Below, in pieces: positions 36,750 through 46,193 of a stretch of DNA of 64,000 bases. Positions within the stretch are counted from its first letter, which is position 1; the number at the start of each line of letters is the position of its first letter. Made by a program: the position numbers and the translations under genes. The stretch lies in the NCBI GenBank assembly GCA_013360295.1, contig JABWCL010000004.1, positions 1 to 64,000 of the forward strand, given 5' to 3'. The notes beneath the pieces are model-generated. The model was given only the letters and a program-made list of their open reading frames with translations. It was not told the DNA's origin and did not search any database. Source of the DNA: Ignavibacteriaceae bacterium (GTDB lineage: Bacteria; Bacteroidota; Ignavibacteria; Ignavibacteriales; Ignavibacteriaceae).

Positions 36750-36837
36750 CGGGTAGCATTTGACAAGCAAGTACCCAACCCCGTCAGGTCCGAAAGGAAG
36801 CAGCGGTCAGTATTTTGTTTGGGTAAGTGCTTACCCG
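36750..36837 (+). ncRNA. ffs: Signal recognition particle RNA (small bacterial 4.5S type)
   Basis: The conserved SRP domain IV apex GTCAGGTCCGAAAGGAAGCAGC is at 36783-36804, split here as symmetric-loop strands around a GAAA tetraloop (36792-36795). The RNA ends pair: CGGGTAGCA at 36750-36758 with TGCTTACCCG at 36828-36837. A T run follows immediately (36838-36846), so the terminal stem doubles as a terminator. There is no Alu domain, as in 4.5S RNA. It binds Ffh for co-translational membrane targeting. Confidence 0.93.
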
Positions 36838-36846
36838 ATTTTTTAT

Positions 36847-37326
36847 TTAAACCAAAGCTTTTAATGGTATCGCAAAATCAAGTGCCCCGGCTCCGCGTCT
36901 CGCTTTACCCGCGAACGAAATCCTGACAAGCATCCCTTTCTTAAAATTCATAGCCATCCCTGAATTCGTAACCAGTTCCGAGACATATTCAGAAAAATCC
37001 GGCTCGTGCCCGACAATCATTACACTTTCGGCTTTGAGCGAATTCACAAGTTCAATAATATCCTCGGTCGTTCCGATCCCTGACAACCGTTTGTCAGTAA
37101 TAATATCTTTTGTATGATTAAGAACTTCCTGGGCGATCTTTGCGGTTTCATATGCTCTCACTTTTGGAGACGAAACTATATAATCTATCTGTTTTATAAG
37201 CGGGATCCATCGCTTACACCCGGTATAAAGGCTCTCCTTCCCCTCCGTTGTAAGTTTCCGCTCGGAATCCTGTTTCCCGATCAATATGTTTTCAGCCTCA
37301 CCGTGCCTGACTAAGTACAGCTTCAT
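36847..37326 (-). CDS. sixA: SixA-like phosphohistidine phosphatase
   Basis: 159 residues of the histidine phosphatase superfamily. Seen: the catalytic LVRHGEAE at residues 4-11 (phospho-His9 type), SSPKVRAYETAKI with the second Arg, and VGHEPDFSEYV with the second His. The small size and lack of a lid domain fit SixA, which dephosphorylates phosphohistidine proteins. Its start codon abuts the stop of the upstream lipoprotein gene, so they are co-transcribed. Confidence 0.88.
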   Translation of the reverse strand: MKLYLVRHGEAENILIGKQDSERKLTTEGKESLYTGCKRWIPLIKQIDYIVSSPKVRAYETAKIAQEVLNHTKDIITDKRLSGIGTTEDIIELVNSLKAESVMIVGHEPDFSEYVSELVTNSGMAMNFKKGMLVRISFAGKARRGAGALDFAIPLKALV

Positions 37327-38529
37327 TTAACACTCCACTCCGAATGAATTTATAATATCCGAATACATCTGCTTGTTTTTTTCGTATGAAAAGATTGGCG
37401 CTTCAAATATGATTAAATATTTTTTATCTATGCAACTTATCTCAAAGAAACGGACATAGTTCTTCTTAACCACAACATTATCATTAAACCTAACCGTGTA
37501 ATAACGCTGCACGCTTTGGTCAAGAATATAATCCACGTGATTTTCCGCCATATCATCCCCGCCGATCTCAATTACCGAGATTGAGGCGCCCTGACTGATA
37601 TTCGAATATAAGGCTCCCTTCATCGGTTTCTTCAGGAATTTTGAAATAAACACATCCCTCCCGACACGCCACCCTTCAGGAATAAATATCGAAAAACCCG
37701 CTTTTTTATTTTTTTCGTTATTGAATTTATGCACGGAATCCACCGAAGTGGTTGTCCCGATTGATCTCAGAGCCGAGGCAAGATCCGTGATCTGAGAATC
37801 GCTGACATTCTTTTTGTATTTTGCTACCCAGCCATCAACAAGCCGGTCAAACACCCTTTTATTACTTTCATAACTGTTGGTTGTTGAATCGAAAAAGAAA
37901 GTATCCTTAAAATCTACGAGTTTTAATTTTGGCTCCACTTCAATCCGGGTGGTTATTATTGCCGGTGTAAGCGCTTCAATTAACTGCTGCCTGTACTCCG
38001 TTTCAATCGCGTATTCAATATAACTCCTCCAGGCCAGTTCAAATTCATTTTTTCTCAGGGTATATATACTCAGTCGTTTCAGATTAATATCATCCTTAGA
38101 CCGGAAGTTCTCCAAAACCTCGAAATACTGTATTGAATCAATCGAGCCTTTACTGTACGATAAATAACCATTCAGCGATTTATCCATCAGGTAAAGATTA
38201 TAAGCGCTGTCATAAACGGCAAACCTGTTAAAAACAGGATTTTCATATTCTATTAGAACTGAATAGAGGTGCTTCCTATCTTTGGTTAGGATACTGTCAA
38301 AAACCATTTTATTATATTTTATTTGCTGTGGCAGTGTTAAATCAACAATACCCCGCAGCGAATCATTCAGAACCTTGTCACCGCTTTTGGCTTTCTCATA
38401 GAATAATTTAAAATTCTCTGCACTGAATGGCGGCCCCGGTCTTTTTTCAGCCTCGCAACCTCCTGCCAGGAGTATCGCAGCCAATAGTAAAAACAATATT
38501 CCGGCCCGGCTTCTGTAACCAATGATCAT
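37327..38529 (-). CDS. Lipoprotein of unknown function
   Basis: About 400 residues from ATG 38529 (MIIGYRSRAGILF); an in-frame TTG lies seven codons upstream. The signal ends in a lipobox LLAGGC. The N-terminal half is helical and charged. The C-terminal ~130 residues (from FSIFIPEGWRVGRDVF) resemble a PsbP/DUF1795-like alpha-beta fold often seen in lipoproteins, ending at SDIINSFGVEC. No enzymatic motif was found. The sixA gene begins directly at its stop. Confidence 0.7.
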   Translation of the reverse strand: MIIGYRSRAGILFLLLAAILLAGGCEAEKRPGPPFSAENFKLFYEKAKSGDKVLNDSLRGIVDLTLPQQIKYNKMVFDSILTKDRKHLYSVLIEYENPVFNRFAVYDSAYNLYLMDKSLNGYLSYSKGSIDSIQYFEVLENFRSKDDINLKRLSIYTLRKNEFELAWRSYIEYAIETEYRQQLIEALTPAIITTRIEVEPKLKLVDFKDTFFFDSTTNSYESNKRVFDRLVDGWVAKYKKNVSDSQITDLASALRSIGTTTSVDSVHKFNNEKNKKAGFSIFIPEGWRVGRDVFISKFLKKPMKGALYSNISQGASISVIEIGGDDMAENHVDYILDQSVQRYYTVRFNDNVVVKKNYVRFFEISCIDKKYLIIFEAPIFSYEKNKQMYSDIINSFGVEC

Positions 38530-38659
38530 ATTTTTTGTTTTCAGGATCAACTTAAAAATTACCTTATTAATAAGGGAAATAAATTCATTTAAATTATTAT
38601 CTTGGCTAAATTAATAATTTCTTTCCAAGTATTCACAGGAAATAATTTAACATTTGATA

Positions 38660-41071
38660 ATGATGAAGTTAACAATTGCTCTGATTTTCACGCTCATCTG
38701 TTCCGTCCCTCTGAACGGGCAAAATGAACTTTTGAACGAAAAGACAAGGGATTATGATCAGTTGCATATCAGTCTGGAAATTACACCGGACATTCCTGCC
38801 GCCAAATTAACCGGTAGGGCAAAATATAAGATCGTCCCACTGACCGACAATTTTTCTCTTATCAGGTTTCATTCTCTCAGTACTGAAGTAAGCCGGGTAG
38901 TTTTTGGTAACCGCACCCTTTCTCACAGAACCGAGAAAGGCACCCTTTTTATTGACCTCCCCGGTACATATACCAGTAAAGATACTCTCAATTTTGCAAT
39001 AGACTACACTTCGAAACCTGCGAGGGGAATTTATTTCTTCGCTCCTAAGGATAAATATCCGTCAAAACCCCTTCAGGCGTGGACACAGGGACAGGGCGAG
39101 AATAACAGGCATTGGTACCCCGCGTACGACCTACCGGATGACAAACTGACCAGTGAATTGAGAATGACCGTTCCGAAAGAACTGAAAGTGATCGGAGTCG
39201 GAGAGCTTTTCTCGATTGAAAATAAAGGTGATCACTCAACCTATCACTGGAAAATGAATGACCCTCACCCGAATTATTTAAATAGTTTTATCGCGGGGAA
39301 ATTCTCCACCCTGAAAGAAACTTTTATGGATGTCAGCCTTGAATACCACGTGCCGGAAAAGTATTTCAGCACTATCGATCTCTACTTCGGTAAGACTCCG
39401 AAAATGCTGGGATTTTTCTCTGATTTTATTGTTCCCTATCCTTACAGCAGGTACGCTCAGACAACAGTTTGGGATTTTGAGTACGGAGGAATGGAAAATA
39501 TCACTTCAACAACGATGAACCAGAGAATGATCCACGATGAATTCGCGTGGCCAAACTATTCCGCGGAGGGGCTTGTAGCTCACGAACTGGCACATCAATG
39601 GTTCGGAGATCTGCTTACCTGCTATACCTGGGATCATATCTGGCTGAACGAGGGATTCGCAACTTATTTTGATAACCTCTGGGAAGAATATGAACACGAT
39701 AAAGCTCATTATATCTGGGCAATGAACGGCTCGCAGGGAGGAGCGAGGAGTGAATCCGACCGGGACACTTCCTTCTACTCAGACAGTTTGATCATCAAAA
39801 AAATACCCGCGGAATTATCAGGCGGCAGAGCTTATTCAAGGGGCGCTTCAATTCTGCATATGATGCGCGGTAAACTGGGTGATGAAAAATTCAAAAATGG
39901 AATAAAGGAATATACCCGTAAGTATGCCCACAAATCTGTAGTTACAGATAATTTCAAAGTTGAGATGGAAAAAGCTTCCGGCATCAGTCTCACGAACTTT
40001 TTTAACGAGTGGGTGTACGCTCCCGGTTACGCTGTATTCTCTATCAATCACCGCTATAATCAGAAAGATAAAACCCTTCTCATTAATGTGTCGCAGCGAT
40101 CATCACATAAGAATGGTCCTGAGTTCTATAACATCGGACTACCTGCAAGAGTATACGCCGGCAAGCAGATAATTGACACACTCCTGCAGTTGAACGGAAA
40201 AGAGAACTCGTTTACCATCCTTGCGGAAGACAGTGTTGATCTTGTCGTGTACAACCGTTTTGCTCACTTGCTCTGCAGGATTGAGATAGATTATTCCTAC
40301 GACGAATTAGTATATATGCTCCGTTACGAAGATGACAACGTTTCAAAATTATATGCCCTGGGGAAACTGAAGAGCCAGGGTGAGAAGATCGTTCCGGAGC
40401 TAGCCGCCTCGTTTAAGAGGGAAAAGTTTTTTGGAATTAAGGTAAATCTTATTGAGCAGTTAGCACAGTTCCGGGATGCCCTCGCCGAAGAAATAATTGC
40501 CGGAGCCCTTAACGAACCGGACGCGAGAGTAAGAGAAGCTGCAGCAATGGCTCTGGAAAAAGTAAGTACACTGCAAGTAATGAAGATTATTGACCAGGCT
40601 TTAAAATCTGAAAAAAATTATTACGTTCGCGCCGCGCTCTATTACAGTTCATTTGTGCATAACAAAGGCGGACTCAGGGAGCGGTTCCTTGCCTTGCTCT
40701 CTGAAAACTCCCATATGGACATAAACAGGCGAAGGGCTTATGAATACGCAAAGAATTACAAAGATCCCGTCGGAATGGAGTTCGCCGTAAAATACCTTAA
40801 CTATAATATGGGCAGCGGAGATAACCGGCTGGGTGATGCAGCCATACTGGATTATGCTGCTGTTATGCTTGATTCTCACAGGAAAGATGTGATCAACATA
40901 ATAGAGAATGGACTGGAAAATTATTACTTTAGGACCAGAAATTATGCTGCTGATCTCGCGGCAAGGTTTCGCCTTGCGGAACTTAAACCAAAAATTGAAC
41001 GGATACTGGCTGAAGAGCAGCGGATTGTAGTAATAAACCCTTTGAAAAGCGCAATTAAAGCACTTGAATAG
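38660..41071 (+). CDS. Exported M1 aminopeptidase with C-terminal HEAT-like repeats
   Basis: About 803 residues from ATG 38660; a second Met follows immediately and an in-frame TTG lies two codons earlier. A signal peptide ends near LNGQ. The M1 motifs are GGMEN at 276-280, HELAH at 308-312 and Glu331 in WLNEGFATYF. After residue ~535 come helical repeats (IIAGALNEPDARVREAAAMALEKV) of the HEAT type instead of the ERAP1-like domain. It has no T9SS domain, so it is probably periplasmic. Metal-dependent aminopeptidase activity is expected. The next gene begins six bases after its stop. Confidence 0.9.
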   Translation: MMKLTIALIFTLICSVPLNGQNELLNEKTRDYDQLHISLEITPDIPAAKLTGRAKYKIVPLTDNFSLIRFHSLSTEVSRVVFGNRTLSHRTEKGTLFIDLPGTYTSKDTLNFAIDYTSKPARGIYFFAPKDKYPSKPLQAWTQGQGENNRHWYPAYDLPDDKLTSELRMTVPKELKVIGVGELFSIENKGDHSTYHWKMNDPHPNYLNSFIAGKFSTLKETFMDVSLEYHVPEKYFSTIDLYFGKTPKMLGFFSDFIVPYPYSRYAQTTVWDFEYGGMENITSTTMNQRMIHDEFAWPNYSAEGLVAHELAHQWFGDLLTCYTWDHIWLNEGFATYFDNLWEEYEHDKAHYIWAMNGSQGGARSESDRDTSFYSDSLIIKKIPAELSGGRAYSRGASILHMMRGKLGDEKFKNGIKEYTRKYAHKSVVTDNFKVEMEKASGISLTNFFNEWVYAPGYAVFSINHRYNQKDKTLLINVSQRSSHKNGPEFYNIGLPARVYAGKQIIDTLLQLNGKENSFTILAEDSVDLVVYNRFAHLLCRIEIDYSYDELVYMLRYEDDNVSKLYALGKLKSQGEKIVPELAASFKREKFFGIKVNLIEQLAQFRDALAEEIIAGALNEPDARVREAAAMALEKVSTLQVMKIIDQALKSEKNYYVRAALYYSSFVHNKGGLRERFLALLSENSHMDINRRRAYEYAKNYKDPVGMEFAVKYLNYNMGSGDNRLGDAAILDYAAVMLDSHRKDVINIIENGLENYYFRTRNYAADLAARFRLAELKPKIERILAEEQRIVVINPLKSAIKALE

Positions 41072-41077
41072 ATAACG

Positions 41078-41497
41078 ATGCAAGTAAACGGAAAAATATT
41101 ATTTCTTTTAGTATTTCCTCTAATGCTTCTTTCAGGATGCCGGGAGGATATCCTCCCGCCGGAAGCATTTATTGGGACTAAAAACTCGGCTGTGGTGGAT
41201 AATTTCCGAAGTTATTATAATCTTCAGATCGACGCTGAAAATCTCGATATGATTATTTCCGACAGCCTTAAATTCCGTACGAACAATGCATATATTGAAA
41301 TACTGAATTTTGATTATTCGGCGGGAAACGTGGATGTGAGTCTCTTTAACGGTCTCAGCCTGCTTTATGTTTCCAGCATTAACTCAAATAAAAATAATTA
41401 TAAATTTTCCATCGAAGGGCAGGTCCCAAGCAGGGTCACTCTTCGTTTCAGCAATTTCACAGGGAAGTTCAAAATAAAACTATTACCATATAATTAG
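41078..41497 (+). CDS. Small lipoprotein, function unknown
   Basis: 139 residues with a lipobox LMLLSGC (lipid Cys near 21). The mature part is mainly beta: LQIDAENLDMIISD, NVDVSLFNGLSLLYV and a final FTGKFKIKLLPYN. No family was recognised. It lies between the M1 peptidase (6 bases) and a T9SS cargo gene (4 bases), so it belongs to that operon. Confidence 0.75.
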   Translation: MQVNGKILFLLVFPLMLLSGCREDILPPEAFIGTKNSAVVDNFRSYYNLQIDAENLDMIISDSLKFRTNNAYIEILNFDYSAGNVDVSLFNGLSLLYVSSINSNKNNYKFSIEGQVPSRVTLRFSNFTGKFKIKLLPYN

Positions 41498-41501
41498 AAT
41501 T

Positions 41502-42653
41502 ATGAAAAAAATATTTTTTGTTGCTTTTATAATACTGTCCGGCGTTATTGATCTGCGTGCCCAGACTGCGTCAACTTATTTCCCCGCGGCAACGGGCCAC
41601 AAATGGTTCTTTAAAAACGAAGTGCTCGATACTCTGAATAATCCGGTTGACTCACTGACGACGTTCACTATTGACTCATTTGCCACCACAATCACATACA
41701 AGGAGAAAGAAGCAAACGTAGTCCTTTCCAAAACCGGCCCTGAAGCTACGGTTCTCTTCCAGCCTTATCTCGATACAGGTTACGTCAATTTATCCGGTAA
41801 TGACGGAAACGTCTATTTCTCTCCCGCTGACCTGAACGGGTTACTTTCCCTGATTGATACCACCGGTTTTGATACAACTCTTGGCGGTATTGGCAACCTT
41901 TTAAATACTCTTGCATCGTTCGAAAAGTGGTATGCTTTTTATAAGTTCAGTAATATAGTAAATGTATCTTATACAATTTTTAGTTATGATACTACCATAT
42001 CATTTGATACGCTCACTCTTCCCCTGCGGTTTGATGTTACTAACAGAAGGCTGTCGGATGGCACCCTGGCAACTCCGATAGGAACCTTTACTTGTAAAAA
42101 ATTCCTTCCGCAATACAGGATCTCTTACAGAGTGGTTTTGCCTCCGCCGTTGCCGCCGCTGCTTGTACCGCTCCTTACCGTCCGGGATACTATTTATATC
42201 GCACCCGGTAACTGGATTGTACAGAGCACCATACCATCAACTGTTCTTGATCTCTCATACCTGGAACTACCGACTTTCAGCCTTCCGGGTTTCAAAGTGT
42301 CTTCCATTCCCGAGATTCTGCCGCCGGTAAGTGTGGATGAGAACTACCGCGAAGTATCAGGTTTGTCAGTCACCAATTACCCTAATCCTTCCTCGGGGGA
42401 TACCAGAATTGTTTTTAACCTTCCCGGCTCATCAGCCTCAGGCAAATACGATCGTGTAACCATTAGGCTCTATGATTTGCTGGGGAATGAAGTCGCTCTT
42501 ATTATGGATGAATTAAAAGTGCCCGGAACATATGAAACCGAATTAACCAACTTTAATACAGTTGACGGATTCACTCTTAGCAGCGGAGTCTATTTTTACA
42601 GACTAACATACGGGGATGCATCTGTCACTAAGAAACTAGTTGTAGTAAGGTAA
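41502..42653 (+). CDS. T9SS cargo protein, function unknown
   Basis: 383 residues. A signal peptide ends at LRAQ. The mature N-terminal part is beta-rich and begins with YFPAATGHKWFFKNEV, a start often seen in secreted Ignavibacteria-type proteins. A long Pro-rich turn (LPPPLPPLLVPLL) lies near 210. The C-terminal ~85 residues are a T9SS type A domain: NYPNPSSGDTRIVFNLPG, VTIRLYDLLGNEVA, SGVYFYRLTYGD and KKLVVVR. Secreted or surface-bound; no catalytic motif was found. Confidence 0.8.
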   Translation: MKKIFFVAFIILSGVIDLRAQTASTYFPAATGHKWFFKNEVLDTLNNPVDSLTTFTIDSFATTITYKEKEANVVLSKTGPEATVLFQPYLDTGYVNLSGNDGNVYFSPADLNGLLSLIDTTGFDTTLGGIGNLLNTLASFEKWYAFYKFSNIVNVSYTIFSYDTTISFDTLTLPLRFDVTNRRLSDGTLATPIGTFTCKKFLPQYRISYRVVLPPPLPPLLVPLLTVRDTIYIAPGNWIVQSTIPSTVLDLSYLELPTFSLPGFKVSSIPEILPPVSVDENYREVSGLSVTNYPNPSSGDTRIVFNLPGSSASGKYDRVTIRLYDLLGNEVALIMDELKVPGTYETELTNFNTVDGFTLSSGVYFYRLTYGDASVTKKLVVVR

Positions 42654-42661
42654 TTCTCCGG

Positions 42662-43612
42662 TTGACCTTGACGCCCAAAGACCAGGCACATAAACTGGCA
42701 CAGGATTTATATGTGCAGATAAAACAGGAATCCGGTTATCTGTCTAAACTTATTGAAGAGCAGAACTCCTTTTCAGTGGTCATCTCCGCGGCTAATGAAA
42801 AAGTCAAGGCAGCATTCTTTTTTGGTAAGGGAGGGGTTAAATCGCTTCTTCAGGGGGATATGTCCACCCCGCTTTATAAAGAAATAAGAAATAAATACTA
42901 CAATGCAGATTCGCCTGTAACCTCTGTCTCAGGCACCTCTGGTAAACAATCAAAAGAAGATGAACCGCTAACTTATATTGGCACCGATGAGTCTGGAAAA
43001 GGCGATTACTTTGGCCCACTGATTATAGCAGGCACAGGTGTTGATAGCAGCACCGCTGAGGCGCTTAGAAAAATCGGTGTCAGGGATAGTAAACAGTTAA
43101 ACGATTCTGATATTTCGCGACTATATCCGCTTATACTTGGGATTTGCAAAGACAATTACAACATCATCACTATCAATCCCCCTAAGTACAATGAGTTGTA
43201 CGCAAAGATAAAGAACCTTAATAAACTTCTTGCCTGGGGACACGCAAAAACGATAGAAAATATACTAACAAAGAAAAATTACCCGCAGGCAATAAGCGAC
43301 AAGTTCGGCGATGAATCTTATATCATAAATTCTTTACAGAAACTCGGCAAACAGATAAATCTGCACCAGGTAACCAAAGCTGAGCGATACACCGCGGTTG
43401 CCGCGGCTTCAATCCTCGCCAGACACACATTTAATTCCTGGTTTATAAACAGTAAAAGCAAATACGGTTTTGAGTTAAGGAAGGGGGCTTCGAAAGAGGT
43501 GGAAAAACTCGCGGGGATAATCATCAAAGAACGCGGGGTTGATTACCTCTCGTCAATCGCCAAGGTACATTTTAAGACAACTGTAAGCGCAAACAATCTA
43601 TTCAATCAGTAA
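42662..43612 (+). CDS. rnhC: Ribonuclease HIII
   Basis: 316 residues from TTG; no other early start leaves an intact N-terminus. Residues 1-90 form the TBP-like substrate-binding domain of RNase HIII. The catalytic domain begins with YIGTDESGKGDYFGPLIIAG, containing the DEXGKG motif (active-site Asp and Glu). It continues with RDSKQLND and the HQVTKAERYTAVAAASILAR segment. It cleaves the RNA strand of RNA-DNA hybrids during replication and repair. It starts nine bases after the T9SS cargo gene but is functionally unrelated. Confidence 0.93.
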   Translation: MTLTPKDQAHKLAQDLYVQIKQESGYLSKLIEEQNSFSVVISAANEKVKAAFFFGKGGVKSLLQGDMSTPLYKEIRNKYYNADSPVTSVSGTSGKQSKEDEPLTYIGTDESGKGDYFGPLIIAGTGVDSSTAEALRKIGVRDSKQLNDSDISRLYPLILGICKDNYNIITINPPKYNELYAKIKNLNKLLAWGHAKTIENILTKKNYPQAISDKFGDESYIINSLQKLGKQINLHQVTKAERYTAVAAASILARHTFNSWFINSKSKYGFELRKGASKEVEKLAGIIIKERGVDYLSSIAKVHFKTTVSANNLFNQ

Positions 43613-43677
43613 GATTGGTTTTCTCTTCTGTTTTATAAACAGTGATTCCTGAAACTTTACAGTCCTGTGAGTCAGTG

Positions 43678-44709
43678 TCAGAACGTGTAAAATATCCCTG
43701 CTTCTATCGAGAAATTTCCATCAATATTCCCCCATTCCATTGGCACCGGGGATTTTTCTTCTCCCTTCCTGGAAATAAAATCATATCTCAGTTTCCATTG
43801 CGCAGAAAAGGGGGAATGTTCCGAAAACCGGTATGAAAGCCCCAGATCAAAACCCGGAACCAGTTTTATAAAATCAAAAGTCTGTTCCAGGTTTTCCTCT
43901 GTTGTTATCTTTATTCCGTCATCTGTCGTGCGCGTGAATTTGCAATAATCTTCCACTGAATAAATTGCACCGAAAATCCCAAAGTGCAAGCCGACTGTGT
44001 TAGTCGAAAATAGCGAAGGCATAATCCTGTAGATTGCCCCTATTCTGATTATTTCAGCGGAGTAAGAAATGTAATTGGGTGAGTCCTGTATCGTTTTGAT
44101 CAGAGTACCGTTATCAGTTACTTCTGACGAATAATCATATTTTGGCCCGCCGATTGATGCCTGAAGTTCATAACTTATTTCAACACCAAATCCTTTTTGA
44201 ATGATATAAGCACTCCCCAGACTTATACTGAATCCGGCGTTATATTCCTCGCTTATCGAACCGCCTAAAAAATTAGGGCCCAAATTAAGGCTTACCATTA
44301 GTCCGGAATAAGGAAGATAATTATCACGTGTAACTACAATTCCCGTATCACTTTTACGGAACTCAGTATTAGTAAGAGTATTGTATAAACCCACAGTTGT
44401 ATTAATGACAAACTTACTCCCCCAATCCCACATACACATAAAAGGATCACTGCCACCTGTATTATTAAATTGAATGTAGTCATAGCTGTCGGATTCAGAT
44501 CCTTCATCTCTTTTTGGCGCGTTATTCTCTCCTTTAGGAACACGCTCAGTTTTAGTTTTTTCACCGCCGCCACGCCGGGCAGAGTCTGCAGGAGTACTAT
44601 TAGCATAAGCAGTCGCGTCAGCAGGATTAGCCACTAGCGGAAATGCATAAAGCATTCCGGTAATCAGGATCGGTAAAAATAAATGTAGCGTTTTCATTTT
44701 TGTGTTCAT
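43678..44709 (-). CDS. Outer-membrane beta-barrel-like protein, function unknown
   Basis: About 343 residues from ATG 44709; ATG 44697 and a TTG at 44733 are alternatives. A signal peptide (LFLPILITGMLYAFPLVANPADA) is followed by a charged, low-complexity linker of Gly, Lys, Glu and Asp up to residue ~75. The rest alternates amphipathic strands with aromatic ends and finishes in SIEAGIFYTF, whose terminal Phe is typical of barrels inserted by BamA. Function unknown. A TTGCCAATTGGCAA palindrome lies 140 bases upstream. Confidence 0.72.
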   Translation of the reverse strand: MNTKMKTLHLFLPILITGMLYAFPLVANPADATAYANSTPADSARRGGGEKTKTERVPKGENNAPKRDEGSESDSYDYIQFNNTGGSDPFMCMWDWGSKFVINTTVGLYNTLTNTEFRKSDTGIVVTRDNYLPYSGLMVSLNLGPNFLGGSISEEYNAGFSISLGSAYIIQKGFGVEISYELQASIGGPKYDYSSEVTDNGTLIKTIQDSPNYISYSAEIIRIGAIYRIMPSLFSTNTVGLHFGIFGAIYSVEDYCKFTRTTDDGIKITTEENLEQTFDFIKLVPGFDLGLSYRFSEHSPFSAQWKLRYDFISRKGEEKSPVPMEWGNIDGNFSIEAGIFYTF

Positions 44710-44848
44710 TTTCTTGATGCGAAAATAATTCAAATCGTGTTTTCAATTGTCACGAAAATGTAAAAAGTTATTTAACGGGAGAAAAAATTGCAGAGGAAAA
44801 GGTGATGAGGTAAGTTAACATATCTCAATAATTGATATTTAGCATATT

Positions 44849-44862
44849 TTGCCAATTGGCAA
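44849..44862. promoter_or_regulatory. 14-base perfect palindrome, operator candidate
   Basis: TTGCCAATTGGCAA is its own reverse complement. It sits between the DUF6232-like gene's terminator and the barrel protein start, in the upstream region of the barrel gene. The symmetry suggests a dimeric repressor site; no regulator gene is adjacent. Confidence 0.4.
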
Positions 44863-44881
44863 TTATTAGCAGGGGTATAAA

Positions 44882-44921
44882 AAAACTCTTCAAGAAATAT
44901 TAAGTTTTCTTAAAGAGTTTT
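44882..44921 (-). terminator. Intrinsic terminator after the DUF6232-like gene
   Basis: A 16-base stem, AAAACTCTTCAAGAAA (44882-44897) / TTTCTTAAAGAGTTTT (44906-44921), with one G-U pair. It lies 11 bases after the stop on the minus strand and ends in a long T run. Confidence 0.88.
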
Positions 44922-44932
44922 TTGAGGGAAAT

Positions 44933-45295
44933 CTATCCTCTGGCAGCCATTGCTTCTTCGATCTTGTTTTTCAGTTCGAAGCACATATCAGGTTTACCCT
45001 GGTAAGCCTGAACTGCTCCTGAGGCTGTATCAAAGTGAAGATAATACTTCTTGAAACCGAGAAAATACCCAAGTGCGCCAAGTGCTGCGCCAATTACCGC
45101 CATCATTATTCCTTCACTCAGTCCGATTAAGAGAAGAATAACGCCGATAACTACCAGCCCGATCGCCAGTTTGTTAAGTTCTCCGATTACTCTTATTCCG
45201 GTAATATTCGCGAGCGAATATGTGTTTGCGCCAAGAACTACGCGCGTAGTGGTGATCTTTATATCACCTGATTCATGAATGACTTGTTCTGCCAT
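44933..45295 (-). CDS. DUF6232-like membrane protein
   Basis: 120 residues. A short PH-like N-terminal part (VIHESGDIKITTTRVVLGANTYSLANITGIRV) precedes two hydrophobic helices (LAIGLVVIGVILLLIGL and a Gly-rich second helix near 68-85), then a beta strand with YYLHFDTASGAVQAYQ. This matches the small membrane proteins annotated as DUF6232. Function unknown. It lies 123 bases downstream of the PP2C gene, in the same direction as the signalling operon, but the gap could hold its own promoter. Confidence 0.75.
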   Translation of the reverse strand: MAEQVIHESGDIKITTTRVVLGANTYSLANITGIRVIGELNKLAIGLVVIGVILLLIGLSEGIMMAVIGAALGALGYFLGFKKYYLHFDTASGAVQAYQGKPDMCFELKNKIEEAMAARG

Positions 45296-45418
45296 GAAGT
45301 GCTCCTATATTGAATGGATAGTGTATTAAAGGATATAATTATGTATAATAAATAACTAAATTAACTATGATATAAAATTAGGTAAATATATTTTTATATG
45401 AAACAAAAATCGGAATCA

Positions 45419-46189
45419 CTATGCCAATTCTTTAACGCCAACTGAAAGCTTCAAAAGTATAATCGAAATGTTATCCGCTCCGCCGGCATCAAGCGCCGCT
45501 TGAAGGAGAGGCTCACATACTTCCGATTCGGTCAGTGTTTTTTCAATCGCGTCGTCTTCAACCATATCGTGCAGTCCGTCACTGCACAGAACGATCGTAT
45601 CACCATCCGTAAAACTTGGCGTTACATCAATAAAATCTATAAATACGGATTTACCGCCGCCGACGGAATTGATGAGTGCCTTCGAGCTTTTTCTCTCTAT
45701 GCCCGTGATGGCGGATAATGAATGATCATTCGAGAACTGCCTGAGTATTCCGTTTCTGAACCGGTAACACCTGCTGTCCCCTGCATTAATCAGAAAAATC
45801 CTGTTTTCGTAAAACACTACACTAACAAGCGTTGAGCCCATGCTCCTCAATCCGGGATCTGACTCACTCTTTTCCATTAGTTTAGTATGCAGTAAAGAAA
45901 TTTCATTCTCAAAATACTCTTTAACTTCATTATTGGTTTTCCCTGTCCCGATTCTTTTCACGCTTTCCCTCATTCCTTCGGCAACATACTGTGAAGCCAG
46001 GTCACCCGACTTATGCCCTCCCATTCCGTCCGCAACCGCGAAAACAAAGGGAGAGGATTTCGAAACCGCAATCTCCGATTCATATTCCCCGTTACGGATA
46101 AACTGGTCCCCGATCAGGATCATATCCTCGTTATTTTTTCTTTTTAATCCTGTGTGACTAACTGAACGGATTCTGACTGTCAGGCTCAT
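45419..46189 (-). CDS. PP2C-family serine/threonine phosphatase
   Basis: 256 residues. The metal- and phosphate-binding motifs of PPM phosphatases are all present: RKNNEDM (residues 17-23), VADGMGGHKSGD (52-63), GSTLV, INAGDSRCYRF, CSDGLHDMVEDD and GGADNISIILLK at the end. It dephosphorylates Ser/Thr residues and is expected to oppose the kinase encoded at 50152 in the same operon. It is cytoplasmic. The FHA protein gene ends four bases upstream, so the two are co-translated. Confidence 0.92.
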   Translation of the reverse strand: MSLTVRIRSVSHTGLKRKNNEDMILIGDQFIRNGEYESEIAVSKSSPFVFAVADGMGGHKSGDLASQYVAEGMRESVKRIGTGKTNNEVKEYFENEISLLHTKLMEKSESDPGLRSMGSTLVSVVFYENRIFLINAGDSRCYRFRNGILRQFSNDHSLSAITGIERKSSKALINSVGGGKSVFIDFIDVTPSFTDGDTIVLCSDGLHDMVEDDAIEKTLTESEVCEPLLQAALDAGGADNISIILLKLSVGVKELA

Positions 46190-46193
46190 ACTT

